From: Macrotrachela quadricornifera
Taxonomy: Eukaryota; Rotifera; Eurotatoria; Philodinida; Philodinidae
Direction of reading: 5' to 3'
Length of the DNA: 64,000 nucleotides
Assembly: GCA_022393335.1 (NCBI GenBank)
Contig: JAJEKB010021106.1
Location: 426,148 to 490,147, forward strand
Shown here piece after piece: positions 1-10,753 of this stretch. The position numbers and the translations under genes are program-made. The stretch's first letter is position 1; every line of letters begins with the position of its first letter. The notes under the pieces are model-generated. The model worked only from the letters and a program-made list of their open reading frames with translations. It did no database searches and had not been told where the DNA came from.

Positions 1-43
1 CTTCATCTAATGCAGTGGTCTTATAATTTTGGCCACCACTGTA
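1..43. mobile_element. Terminal inverted repeat of a Tc1-like element, cut by the window edge
   Basis: Read from the right, positions 41 down to about 13 give CAGTGGTGGCCAAAATTATA and then AGACCACTG, followed outside by TA. This is the usual form of a Tc1-type terminus with a TA target site. The rest of the element lies outside the window. A similar but looser sequence occurs near 63870. No transposase is visible here. Confidence 0.5.
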
Positions 44-119
44 TATAACATATGAGAAAATAATAAAATAAGTAGGGTATGCATGATGCAGGTAATACCT
101 GAGCTAGCTACAAAAACCT

Positions 120-500
120 AGTAGGATCCCGTCGGATCCGAGCTTCGGATTATTCATCCAGGATATTGCAAATGAAATAGATGATTTTGAATCAACTAAT
201 TGCCGAGATAAAATACTCTGAGTAGTGCGAACGGATGTAAATCGGTCTGTTTTCGGCCAAGAAACGGTCTCAATACGGTACAGAACACACTACCATATCA
301 TATCCGATAATTCTTAAAAAAATCACCAAATACGGAACGTTTACTGAACGGATACGTTACGGTCCGTAATTCTGTGCTCGATAATACGGTTCGATACGGA
401 CCAAAAACGGACCGAATTGACACCGTATTATACCACAAATACGCCGTTTTTGAAACGTTTACGGTACGTTTTCATACCGTAAACTTAGCCGTTTTCATTG
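120..500. repeat. GC-richer island with repeated ACGG/CCGT and GGATCC motifs
   Basis: In an AT-rich background this stretch carries many copies of ACGG, TACGG, CCGT and GGATCC in both orientations, including the palindrome TTACGGTCCGTAA near 353-370. Similar islands occur near 33400-33600 and 61940-62150. I read it as a subterminal arm of a non-autonomous element. There is no coding signal: the open frames across it are by-products of the repeats. Confidence 0.4.
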
Positions 501-509
501 ATCTGGATA

Positions 510-2048
510 CCCAGGTCGAACTTTCCAGCCTCCAGATGCGGAAGGAACCTAGCGGAACCAGGCTATTTTCCAGCCCATTCCCACCGGTTTCCGCTCACTT
601 CTCCCCGGAACCCCATCAAAAAATCTATGGAAAAGGAAGCATTATTCCTGGAAGGAAATCACGTATCATATTCCAAATTATCCTGAGGAATCCGTTCGCC
701 GGAATCACCATGGAAAACTATCGGAAACGGGCCACATAAAATTTCCACATAGCACTTTCTCGAAGGAATGTCACGGATGTCAACGGAAAACATAAGCGAA
801 ATTCGACATTCAAAATGCAACTAATATTCCTGCATCTTCCTATAACTTTCCAACGGTTCCAACAATAAACGGTAAGAAACTGATACCAGATTTCTCAAAT
901 TCCACTAAAATTCCTCACAGTTTACAAAGATTTCTGATGGTTTCCGATAACTATACGACAAAGCTACAAATTCCGCTCGGATCCAAACAAACATTCCCAA
1001 TCTTAACGATTTTATTCTGATTTTAAATCTTTTTCATCACTGAGAAATCAAATATGACTTATTCCAGTGGTAGAAAAAAATTTTTTATAAAAATAGCGAT
1101 AACATTTGGTGAAAACTTATTTCCACTAAGGAAAAATCTATTCTATATCGTCTTATTGAAAAAAAAATTTGCGGAAATGTTTGAATAATATGTGATGAAA
1201 AATTATGCTACATGGTCATATTGAAAAAAACTTTTTTAAAAAATGTTTCGATAATATTTGAAGAATAGTGATTTGTCATAAGTTCAAAATTTAGTAGAAT
1301 TGTTTTAGAAAAAAAAGACAGAATATTGAGATGTTGATATGGTTAGATGGAAGATGATTTGGAATTCTTTTAGAACGTTACTAAACAGATGACTGGGAGA
1401 TGCAGACGAGTTTTGGAAATATTGACAAGAGGACATCTAACATGATATCTAATCTTTTTAAAGTTTAGGCTGGTTGATATCAAAGAAAAATCGATTTTTT
1501 GAAAGGTGGTGATATGAACAGATTTGAAAATGAATTGCAGATGCGAGTAGTATTTGTTGGAGATCATGCGGGATGGAAGGAGTTTTTGCTGAGTTACTTA
1601 GAGAATTCACTCAAGATTAAGCTTTAGGCGGCTTTGGTGAGCGGTGAAAGTCTTGAGTATGATTAGGTGATCATCTGTATTGTAGTGTTTGATTAATTGT
1701 TTTTTTTTTATAATCTTTGGCACAAATCAATATTAATCATCTATAGTGGTTGTATGGGAAGGGATGAGCTCGGATTTTATGGATTTTCTTTTGCAGGAAT
1801 CGATCTGAAACAAAATGGAATACGGTTGTTTGGAATCTATCCGGTGTTCGATGGCTTCCGTGGTAGTTCCGCTTACGTGGTTTTGAACGAAACTTGTCGG
1901 ATTTTTAACCAGACATTTTCTGCGCGTTTCTAGTAGTAAATTATGCGGAAGATCGCGGAAACATTCCGAGAAATTCGGCGCGGAATACTTCTTCCACTGG
2001 GTTTTGGTGCCTTCCTGCCGGATCCGGCCCGTACTTCTCGGCCTGAGT
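510..2048. mobile_element. Probable non-autonomous TA-flanked element related to the one at 11672-13051
   Basis: The left end CCCAGGTCGA (510-519), preceded by TA, is identical to the left terminus of the element at 11672. The right end near 2038-2048 reads TCGGCCTGAG, an 8/10 match to the reverse complement of the left end. Both arms (510-1010 and about 1740-2048) are rich in TTCCG/CGGAA and CCGGAA motifs. The core (1020-1700) is AT-rich and non-coding. The right target duplication is imperfect, so this end is less certain. Confidence 0.5.
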
Positions 2049-2053
2049 GTATT

Positions 2054-2569
2054 CCCATGTGTTCAACTGCGGTCAAACTGCGGCGCAGTTGCACCGCGCT
2101 GCGATAAAATAATCGCATTTGTAACAGAAGACGCCCAGTCAATATCAGCATTTTCTAAATAAATAAAAAATTAATAAATAAATTTAAATAATTGATAAGT
2201 TAATAAAAATTAATAATCTAATGAATATTAATAAATTGATACAAATTTAATAAATTAATAATTCATCAGTTAATACACCATGGCATTGATTTCTTTTTTA
2301 GAAAAAAAATGATGTATCTTTCTCATTGTAAAAAGTTAAAATGAGATAGAATGCTTGTGACAGTTCCTTTTATATCCTCATGCGTCAATCGAAACTACGA
2401 CGACTGCGTCGCAGATGCGAACGCAACTACGCCGCAGTTAAGCGCATTGCGAGCACTGTCGCAGTTAAGCGCAACTGCGGAGACTGCGTCGCAGTTAAGC
2501 GCAACTGCGGAGACTGCGTCACAGTTACGCGCAACTGCGACGCAGTTGTCAAAAAAGTGGTGACATGGG
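2054..2569. mobile_element. Short fold-back element with GCAACTGCG-rich arms
   Basis: The element is bounded by CCCATGT (2054) and ACATGGG (2563-2569). The left arm (2060-2110) and right arm (2390-2551) are GC-rich and dominated by CGCAGTTG/CAACTGCG in opposite orientations. They flank an AT-rich core of TTAATAAA-like sequence (2155-2380). The right arm includes a tandem 30-bp unit starting at 2461, 2491 and 2521. It encodes no plausible protein. Confidence 0.5.
2461..2550 (+). repeat. 30-bp tandem repeat in the fold-back arm
   Basis: Three 30-bp units start at 2461, 2491 and 2521. The first two are identical (GCAGTTAAGCGCAACTGCGG and then AGACTGCGTC). The third is diverged. A partial 27-bp copy precedes them at 2434. 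This explains the repetitive SQLSATAETA peptide that appears in one frame. Confidence 0.85.
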
Positions 2570-2925
2570 TTATCTTTAAGATACATAAAGATAAAAAGTA
2601 TTCAAATCCTTTGTTATTATGGAAAGAATATCAAGAAATATTTCTATATCTTTTCAGTTTCATGTACTTTAGCTGTAGTCGAAGCAAGATTTTCTGCTGT
2701 AGAACCAATTATCAATCAAGAATGAACTACTTTAGGTTTATTACATATGGGTAACATTTTATTTCTTCGTTCAATTAAGAATAATAAAATGAATGATTGA
2801 TTGATAACATGTGTGAAGTGTTTTTTGCCTGTATTTTATCATATTTTTTTTTACATTTGTTCTTATTTGTAAGGACTAAAACACAATGTCAAAACAGTAT
2901 TTATATATTTTTCTTTCGTTTCAAT
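2570..2925. other. Intergenic, 3' side of the first receptor
   Basis: AT-rich sequence between the fold-back element and the stop codon of the minus-strand receptor. No gene, repeat or RNA is recognised. It would contain the receptor 3' UTR and polyadenylation signals. Confidence 0.4.
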
Positions 2926-3846
2926 CTATAATATTATCGCTGATACTACTAAATTACTTCTTGCATTGAATCTTTTCATCACAGATGTTTTAAGTGGCTC
3001 TGTAAAAACGAATAAAATAATCAAAATCAACGGCAATGTTACATCAACAAATATAAAAGCTATACGTGCATAATATTTCGGTGGACTAATAAAAAATGCC
3101 ATGACAGAAAATATTGCATAGGGAAAACCGATTGTAAATAGAATTGCTATAAGTATAACTATATGTTGAACCATTTTTAATTCTCGTACTGCACGAGATA
3201 AAATATTAGTCGGTGTTATACGTTTACTCATTTCTTTAACATATCGTACCAATTTAAAATAAATAAATATAATCAATGACATTGGAATTCCATAGATACA
3301 AAGTGCTGTGTAAATTCCAAAAAACGAAAGTCCAAGAGGCATTTGACATACTTGGTTGTCAACATTATATTTAATTTGGCCAGTCAAAATAAATGGAATA
3401 CAATAAATAAAACAAAATATCCATGTTAAACAAATAAGTAAACATTGAAATTTTATTGATTGACAAAATAAATAAGTTGGATAAACAACAATCATATATC
3501 GATAAATTGCTTGTAAGACAAAACAATAATTTTGTAAAGCATATCCAACATAACTTAAATAACCTTGAAAAATACAAAGTGAATTATAAAAATAAATTTG
3601 TTTAAAATCATTTTGAAATGTAAATAAAGTCATAGCAAACATAATACTTGCAAATATAAGTTCCGATAAACATGAATTTGCAACAAGTAACATTGGAACT
3701 GTATGACATGTTTTATCAAATATAATAATAAATAAAAAGATAATTGCAAGTATAATAGCAAAGATAGTGCCTATAATTTTCAAAATATCAAATGGTATAA
3801 ACCATGATTCATTGTCTATTATAATGAAACTATTGTTAATTACCAT
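2926..3846 (-). CDS. Rhodopsin-like 7TM receptor, copy 1 (306 aa)
   Basis: Single-exon seven-transmembrane protein. Helix 1 is near residues 17-43. Helix 2 follows the loop DKTCHTVPML. Cys91, at the top of helix 3, pairs by family rule with the Cys in NQVCQM of extracellular loop 2. Helix 3 ends IYRYMIVVYP, so residues 115-117 read YRY where class A receptors have D/E-R-Y. Helix 6 has GFPYAIF and lacks the CWxP Trp. Helix 7 ends FTEPLK in place of NPxxY. The length suits a short-tailed class A receptor. It is the most diverged minus-strand copy (Cys at FCQSIKF where the others have Trp). Ligand unknown. It should act at the plasma membrane; G-protein coupling is inferred from family only. Confidence 0.88.
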   Translation of the reverse strand: MVINNSFIIIDNESWFIPFDILKIIGTIFAIILAIIFLFIIIFDKTCHTVPMLLVANSCLSELIFASIMFAMTLFTFQNDFKQIYFYNSLCIFQGYLSYVGYALQNYCFVLQAIYRYMIVVYPTYLFCQSIKFQCLLICLTWIFCFIYCIPFILTGQIKYNVDNQVCQMPLGLSFFGIYTALCIYGIPMSLIIFIYFKLVRYVKEMSKRITPTNILSRAVRELKMVQHIVILIAILFTIGFPYAIFSVMAFFISPPKYYARIAFIFVDVTLPLILIILFVFTEPLKTSVMKRFNARSNLVVSAIIL

Positions 3847-5632
3847 TGATCGTTATAAAAAAAATTTCAACGATATTTCTTATCAGATAAGACAAATCAA
3901 ACAAATGTGAATTTGAAGAATACGGACATTGTATAACTAAAAATACTTAGTGTTAATATTTTTATTGTTAAAATGCCTACTTAAAATATTAAGACATTTT
4001 ATCTTTTTTTTTAATTATTAATAGTAGCAAATTTATCATGCTTTATTTTTCATAAAGTTGTCAAGAACATTAAAAGAAAAGATGTTCCTTTTATGTTTCT
4101 TTTTTTTAGATGTTTTATTTGTCAAGACACTAATGCATCACTTGAAAGCGTAATTAGTTAACAGATGATTATCTGTCAATATGAAGCAGAATGAAAGTAA
4201 TAGAATATTTAAAATATTAATTTTTTTTTTATTAAAGATGTCAAAAGGAGATGAGCTTCAAACTGACAATTCTTTGATAAATTAGAAAAAATCTAGACTA
4301 TTTTGACTAATTATATTCAAAAACAGAATTTTGAATTCTTTATAAAAATAAAAAGACACAAAAGTCAAAGAAATAAATTCTTTTCAAGTATACATTTTAA
4401 GATCTTTATATATGTGACAGCAAATATTCAGAGTTTTATATGATGGATAAAGTACAAATAATTATACTATTAATATTTTAAAATTTCTCTTCTATTCTTG
4501 ACTTGATTGAAACATCTATTTTAATCAAAAGATAACATTTGAATGTATTTGATTTAATAAATATAATTTCTTTTATTCTTTTTCAATCAAATAAATAATG
4601 TAAAAGGTTTTTTCTTCTTTTTCACTTTTTTGAGACTATGCTTTATTTTGTCTATTAATGTTACTTTTGTTATGATTTACCTTAATAAACATAAATCAGA
4701 CGAGTTTAGGGATTAATTATTCTTCAAGATGAATGCAAATAAATAATCAGCATTTCATTTTTGTTTCAATCGATGCATATGAGATTTAACATCATCCTGC
4801 AGATATATTCAGTTGTTCGCTAATATTTTCTTACCATATTCTAGTCGTTAAATGATAGTTAGTACATTTTTTAAAGACGTAAATCTGGCTTCACAAAAGT
4901 GAGGTATAGGCGGATGGACACTTTTTGTTTCCTTCTGACCCCTTGTATCCATAAGATATTTCACTCAAGTTCGAATATAAATAGATCTTCTATTTTATAT
5001 AGTCACTTCGACAATACATGACAGCAAATGTAGGTATCTATATAAAATCAAACTAAAAATAAAATTTATCTCATTTAAAAATTTTATAATACAAGAAGAC
5101 ACTTATAACAATGGTGAAAAGAACAAACGTTAGGTAAAGTACTTAACTATGTGAAAATTCTATTGCCCATGTAGCTCTCATTTTTGTATTAGCATCAAGT
5201 TATGAAAAGAAGAGCTGACACTAATACTCATCTATGTGTATATAATTATTTTCGTTGTCCTTATTGGTTCTAGACAATCTAAAGAGAATAGTCAAATAAT
5301 CTCATTTGGAAATTTTCCTTTCATTTCAATTATGAGTTTATAAATGAAGCAAACTTTGTCTTTTCTATTGAGTTTCAGTTGATACTGTACTATGTACATA
5401 TAATTATCTTCTTTCTTTCAGTTTAACTCCATTTTAATGCAACCATTATATCCTGTCAACACCAAATTAATGAATTGAACTTCACCAAGCAGTTATTTAG
5501 CTGAATCAAACAGTCATGTTAGCCATTTCTTGTTTTAATTAATGCTTTTAACATTGAAACCACAACAACAAAATAAGGTACAACACAACACCAAACAACT
5601 TTTTATATATTTTGCTCAATGTTTTTAATTAA
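3847..5632. other. Intergenic, AT-rich
   Basis: About 1.8 kb between receptor copies 1 and 2 with no open frame of interest and no recognised transposon end. It must hold the promoter of copy 1 (reading leftward) and the 3' flank of copy 2. A short CACAACACCAAACAAC tract near 5583 recurs at the 3' side of the copies at 10890 and 15240, so the duplicated receptor units extend past their stop codons. Confidence 0.4.
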
Positions 5633-6538
5633 TTATGCTACTGTTGGGATTACAGTCGTCGCCCTTCCATTAACCATTTTCATTACAGATGCTTTTAGTG
5701 GTTCAGTTGTTTTAAATAAAATAATCATTATAAATGCTAATGATGTATTAACAAATATATAAGCAATACGAAAATGATATTTTGGTTCTTTTTTAAAAAA
5801 AGACATAAAAATAAATATTGTATAAGGAAAACCAAGTGATACGATAATAAATACAAGTAAAACTATTCGTTGAATCATTTTTAATTCTCGTTGAGCATGA
5901 AATAATGTATTTACTGGTGTTACATTTCTACTCATTTCTCGAACATATTTAATCATTTTTAAATAAATTAATATTATAATTCCTATTGGAATTAAATAAA
6001 GATATGAGACATTAAATATAGTTATAAAAGAAAGTCCAAAAGACATTTGACATATTTGGTCATCAACATGATATATTATTTGATTTGTATAAACTAATGG
6101 AATTGGATAAAGAATACCAAAAATCCATGTTAAACTAATAAGAAATATTTGAAATTTTGCTGATTGCCAAAATAGTCGAGTTGGATAAACAATAGATATA
6201 TATCGATATATTGATTGTAATAAATATGAATAATTTTGTATTCTAACTGCCATATAACACATATAACCTTGAAAAATACAATGGGAATCATAAAAATATA
6301 TTTGTTTAAGATCATTTTGAAGTGTAAATAAAGTCATAGCAACCATATTAATTGCAAATATAAGTTCTGATAAACATGAATTTGCAACAAGTATCATTGG
6401 AACTGTATGACATGTTTTGTCAAATATAATAATTAATAAAAAGATAAGAGCAAGTATAATAGCAAATATAGCGCATATGATATTGAAAATATCAAATGGT
6501 ATAAACCATGGTTGATTGTGTATCATCATTAAACTCAT
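5633..6538 (-). CDS. Rhodopsin-like 7TM receptor, copy 2 (301 aa)
   Basis: Single-exon 7TM receptor very similar to the copies at 10942-13217 and 15288-16232. Cys87 and the Cys in DDQICQM form the expected extracellular disulfide. Residues 111-113 are YRY in place of D/E-R-Y, followed by ISIVYPTRLFW. Helix 6 carries LGFPYTIF and the end of helix 7 reads TTEPLK. The N-terminus is very short (about 10 residues before helix 1), with no signal peptide. A pyrimidine-rich acceptor-like TTTCTTTCATAG lies 16 bp upstream of the start codon. Upstream sequence to 7565 is duplicated at 13232-14250, so gene and 5' region were copied together. Confidence 0.9.
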   Translation of the reverse strand: MSLMMIHNQPWFIPFDIFNIICAIFAIILALIFLLIIIFDKTCHTVPMILVANSCLSELIFAINMVAMTLFTLQNDLKQIYFYDSHCIFQGYMCYMAVRIQNYSYLLQSIYRYISIVYPTRLFWQSAKFQIFLISLTWIFGILYPIPLVYTNQIIYHVDDQICQMSFGLSFITIFNVSYLYLIPIGIIILIYLKMIKYVREMSRNVTPVNTLFHAQRELKMIQRIVLLVFIIVSLGFPYTIFIFMSFFKKEPKYHFRIAYIFVNTSLAFIMIILFKTTEPLKASVMKMVNGRATTVIPTVA

Positions 6539-6540
6539 AA

Positions 6541-7565
6541 TAAGTATTATTATTGCTATGAAAGAAAAGTAGAAAATAAATAAAGATATTTATATGAAAT
6601 TAGTTCCTTTTTTTATTTAATCTTTCAAATTATTAATAGCTCAAATCTTTGCTCAAAGTATCAAAATATTTATATTCATTTTTTAATAAAAGTTTACTAT
6701 GATGCTTCATTTGATATGGTATTAATGAATAAAAATAACAACAGATTAATGTCTCTAGTACGTATTATAAAAATTAATAAAATTCTATTCTATTTTTTGA
6801 GTTAGATTATCCTTCAGTAGAAAATTATTTATTAAAGAAAATAAAAAATAAAGACTAACGAGTTTTTCTAATTCATATCGACAATATAGATTAAATTTCA
6901 AACAATTCATTATAATTGGAAGGATTTAGATTTCATCTTATATTAAAATAATAAAAAAAACTATTAACTACACTCAGAATAAATCATCCATCATGTGCCA
7001 GTTTAATTTGTCTTTTTAAAAATATCTTTCGAGAAAATTATTAATAATGCTTAAAGTAAAGAAGACAGTATTGATCAACTTTTCTACATGATAATATACA
7101 TACTACTGCTTGAATCATATAATTCTTGAATATATTATTCAACAATTCGAAATTTTGATCGTTTCGTGTGAGATTGCATTCAGCCAACTGTTTTAAGAAT
7201 TTAATTATGAACATTGTTTACTCATTTTCGAATAGTACGAACAAAGAACTTTATGCCGAATGAATTGTATTTGAAAGTTTTTTTTAACTTATAATTAATA
7301 TATTCAAGAATGTTGAATATAGTCTACAGGGACACTTGGAACATTAGATAATCAATAAAATATTTGAATAAATGAACTAATTCATCAACTAAAGCTTGTA
7401 GCATCATTTTTCAATTGATGGTACATAAAGACAAGCACCGTTTACGTTAGAATAAATTAATGTTTAAAAAAATATGGCATGGCTGCTAGTGGCAGTTTTA
7501 CTGAAAGACAATTTCTTCAAGATGTCCTTCTGCGACATTTTATCAAGGGTATATTATAGCGTAAC
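6541..7565 (-). repeat. Duplicated receptor 5' flank, copy A
   Basis: This ~1 kb block directly upstream of receptor copy 2 is nearly collinear with 13232-14250 upstream of the split receptor. Both start at the acceptor-like tract and end near TATCAAGGGTATATTATAG. Similarity stops abruptly there. It is non-coding and shows that the duplication unit includes about 1 kb of 5' sequence. Confidence 0.85.
6555..6574 (-). promoter_or_regulatory. Acceptor-like splice site upstream of receptor copy 2
   Basis: On the minus strand CTACTTTTCTTTCATAG precedes CAATAATAATA and then the start codon. It matches a 3' splice acceptor and no donor is obvious nearby. Bdelloid rotifers trans-splice a spliced leader onto mRNAs (established). 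Use of this site for a leader or a 5'-UTR intron is inferred. The same sequence is kept at 13246 before the split copy. Confidence 0.4.
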
Positions 7566-8492
7566 CGAGGCATTGATTTGAATATAATAAGTTCTATTTA
7601 TATAAATATGAGAGTAGTGAAGAGCGAAAAGTTCATTATTAGAAATCGAAAACGAATCGAGTACTCAGCAAATTGGCTCGACTAGGTGATTTGATATATA
7701 TAGGTGTTTAAAAGAAACCAGGACACTTCTGTGTGATAAGTATGTAGTATAACTATTGGCGATTGAACCCCAAAAATATTAGCGTTGTACTTGCTTTCAA
7801 TGGTCGAAAAAGCAGTTATCAGATATAGAAATTTTTCCAAGATTTTTTGGAAACAATTGTATACACAGAATTGATCCCACAAACGCTTTCAAATTAAACA
7901 CAAATAATATTGCTATAACATTTTAGTGGTTCATATTTAAAGTTAGCACGAACAGTACTAGAAGTTTTTTTATATCCTTATAGAAATAATATCATAATTT
8001 GATATTATTACATTTATATATTTTGCTTCTCTTCTCTTTATTTCTAAATAATAATATTTAATAAATCTTTGAAAAGGTTTTATGTCATATTATCATCATC
8101 TGTTTGTTTTCTTCAAATATATCGAAATGTTGTCCATTAAATCTGATGTTTTTTAAAGTATGTTCCACAGTTTTAGTAATAAACAGTCGAACTATAAACA
8201 TCATTTTATCTCAAAAGATGATTAAGTCAAAAGACAGCTACATGATTATAAAATTACTTAATCTACGTATAAAATCTTTTCAACTATTAAATTTTATGCT
8301 TTAAATATAAACACATTTCCTTCATTGTTCCCCAAAAAAGTTATATACTTTATTGATCGGTTTTATAGAAAGTTATTTTTCAAATGACAGCAGAAAAAAC
8401 TTGATTGAGTGTTTTTTAAAAAATAAGTATTCATAAGATTTCACTTTTATAGTAGTTGATAATTAGTTCACATATTAATCTTTTTTCTGTCT
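7566..8492. other. Intergenic, AT-rich
   Basis: No convincing gene or repeat. Short open frames here have no recognisable motif and biased AT-rich composition. The stretch ends at the TTAA that begins the piggyBac relic. Confidence 0.35.
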
Positions 8493-8496
8493 TTAA

Positions 8497-9570
8497 CCCT
8501 TTGTTGGCGGGGTTGTTTTGAAAAAGTAAAGTTTTTTTAAAAAACAATCAAAATAGATGTTTATTCAATCAGAAACCATTATCAAAAGTGTTTTAGAATA
8601 TGATAAGCTTTGAAACTATCAATCACGCATAATCTAATATCATATTCTTCGCGCTGATATCTTATATATTTGATTGATTTTTCATTTTTTTTTGCATGAG
8701 AGCATATATAATATTTTCTCTTGGCAGCAGCTTTTGAGGCAGTTCTAGAAAAAAGTGATGAAAAATGTCGAGCAGATAAACGCAGTGGTGAATCAATTGT
8801 TGATCTCCTAATAGAAATTCATTTTTGATTACCATACTTTAATAAAATATTTTTTATCACCTGAAGACGAAAGTCTCTTAGTTGAATATTCTTGAAATTT
8901 TGCATTTTATATAAATGAAAAGCATTGATCAAAGCCATATTAATCGTATGCAAAAATCATTTCTTATAGCATTTTATTGTTTTTCTAATGCATTCTGTAA
9001 AACTTGATTGCATATCAACTAAATCGATTGCTCCCACTCCCATATTTTCATTATTGTTTTGAACACAGGCAGGTTTCATAATTTGTCTTTCTGGTTTTAT
9101 GATCAATTTTGTTAATTGCTACCATTGGTGAGTCATGAATAGTTGATAACATGTATACTTTCCGCTTGTCCATCCATTTTATAGCTATCATAGATTCACA
9201 ACTTCTATATACTTGCTCTCCTCTCTATAACTTTTCTTTCAAATAAGGCATACCACTCCTGTTTTTTCTTACTCTCTCTACTGCTCTTATACCTTGGTTA
9301 TAGAGTTTAATAAACAGTTTCCAGCTTGTGTATCAATTGTCAACGTGCGGTAGATGTCCTTTTTGAAGATGAGGTTTCATTACTTTTATTACCACTGATC
9401 CAGATCCTCCCAAGTCATTTATCATCTCAATTTCTGTATCAGTACCGGTATATATAACAAGTAGCCTGGATTCAGATGATCCTCTGGATCTCTCCATTGT
9501 ACAAAGTAGAAGCATCTTACTGCTACAACCGAATAAAAATATAATGCGGCCTAACGCGCTCATCAAAATC
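8497..9570 (-). pseudogene. Degenerate piggyBac transposase with one element end
   Basis: The left boundary is TTAA (8493-8496) followed by CCCTTTG, the normal form of a piggyBac terminus. Reading leftward from about 9566, conceptual translation gives piggyBac DDE core pieces. GHLPHVDN, a stop, then YTSWKLF is the second catalytic Asp with its Trp codon changed to stop. KWMDKRKVYMLSTIHDSP follows, then IDLVDMQSSFTECIRKTIKC (third Asp) and later HTINMALINAFHLYK. Frameshifts and stops are frequent and the N-terminal half is missing. In piggyBac relatives this protein would cut and paste at TTAA; this copy cannot be active. Confidence 0.8.
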
Positions 9571-9675
9571 CGTGGTAGCCGACCGCGCCCATCGGTATAT
9601 CATTGTCGCTTACTACCCCTATCATGATACTATGAATTCCTCGACTCCAAATTCCTTGTGTTCCGATAGGCTCAG

Positions 9676-10753
9676 TCTCAAAAGAGATACTTTTTTTCCT
9701 ATGTATAGCGATTTGAAAATGTTTTGCAGAAAAAACATCCTCTGAATATAAGTAGCTAGCACTATTTAATCTGTTCCAGCACTACTTAATCGATGTCAAT
9801 AGCTACTCAAAGTTTCCGTAGCTACTTTATCTACTCATATACTTGCTTATGTTTGACTTTCAGTAGCCAGCACTATTTAATCAATATTAATAGCTACTCA
9901 AAGTTTCTGTAGCTACTTTATCTACTCATATGCTTTCTTACCTTTGACTTTAAGTAGCCAGCACTCTTTAATCGATATCAATAGCTATTTAATCTTTCCT
10001 TATATTTCTTCGCGCTGACTTTAAGTAGCCAGCACGACTTAATCGATATGAACAGCTATTTAAAGTTTTGCTAGCTATTTAATATATTCACCAGGAGGTA
10101 GGTGGAAAAATGAATCAGTTTAAATAAGTTTAAATAATCATCAATTGTTAGACTGTATTTCATTTATTAATCAAACAAATCTATATCGTTAATGTATTAT
10201 TCACGTAGATATATTCAAACTACTGATGATGACTATGTTCACTCATTTCGAGGTAACAACTCCAATTCGAGCAGGGGGTGAAAAATGGGGAAAATTAAAT
10301 AATTCAATTTAAATAATTTTAACTGATCATGCGTTTTAAAACTATATTTTATTTATTAAACAAAATAATCTATATTACAAATAGATATATTCGCTGACTA
10401 TAGATTAGAATTTTGTACAATATGCAAAAATGGAGTTCCACATTTCAATTACTGACTGTTAAAAACATTCATACTTATCAGCACTGTATTAATATAACTG
10501 ATTAAAAGCTCATCATTATGAATGCTGACTATTTTAGAAATAATATTTTATTTTTATTCTGAAATTTTATTAAAGGATTCAGTTATTTAAATAATTTAAT
10601 AGTTGTTAAAGTCGTTTAAATAGCTGAACTTATAGTTTTCAATAGCTACTTAAACAAAAAGTTATACAAATATTGTAGACGCGCCTTATTTTAAGTAGCT
10701 ATATCAAGTTTTAAATAGCTATAATATTTAATTAAAAAGTATCTCTTTTGAGA
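9676..10753. mobile_element. Non-autonomous TIR element with repeated TAGCTA(C/T)TTAA motifs
   Basis: Perfect 20-bp terminal inverted repeats: TCTCAAAAGAGATACTTTTT at 9676 and its reverse complement ending at 10753. The left part holds tandem-like units beginning AGTAGCYAGCAC at 9751, 9862, 9953 and 10024, each containing TAGCTAYTTAA-type motifs. The right part (10590-10730) repeats TAGCTATTTAA in the other direction. There is no coding capacity. The target duplication is unclear (AG on both sides at most). The subterminal motifs are probable transposase-binding sites. Confidence 0.7.

Noticed and set aside
374..739. Open frame of 121 codons on the plus strand
   Set aside because: It overlaps the ACGG-rich island and the left arm of the TA element. 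Its codons follow the repeat motifs and no protein family signature is present.
2351..2754. Open frames rich in repeated SQLSATAETA or CGDCVAVKRN
   Set aside because: They are by-products of the 30-bp GC-rich tandem repeat and are open in several frames at once.
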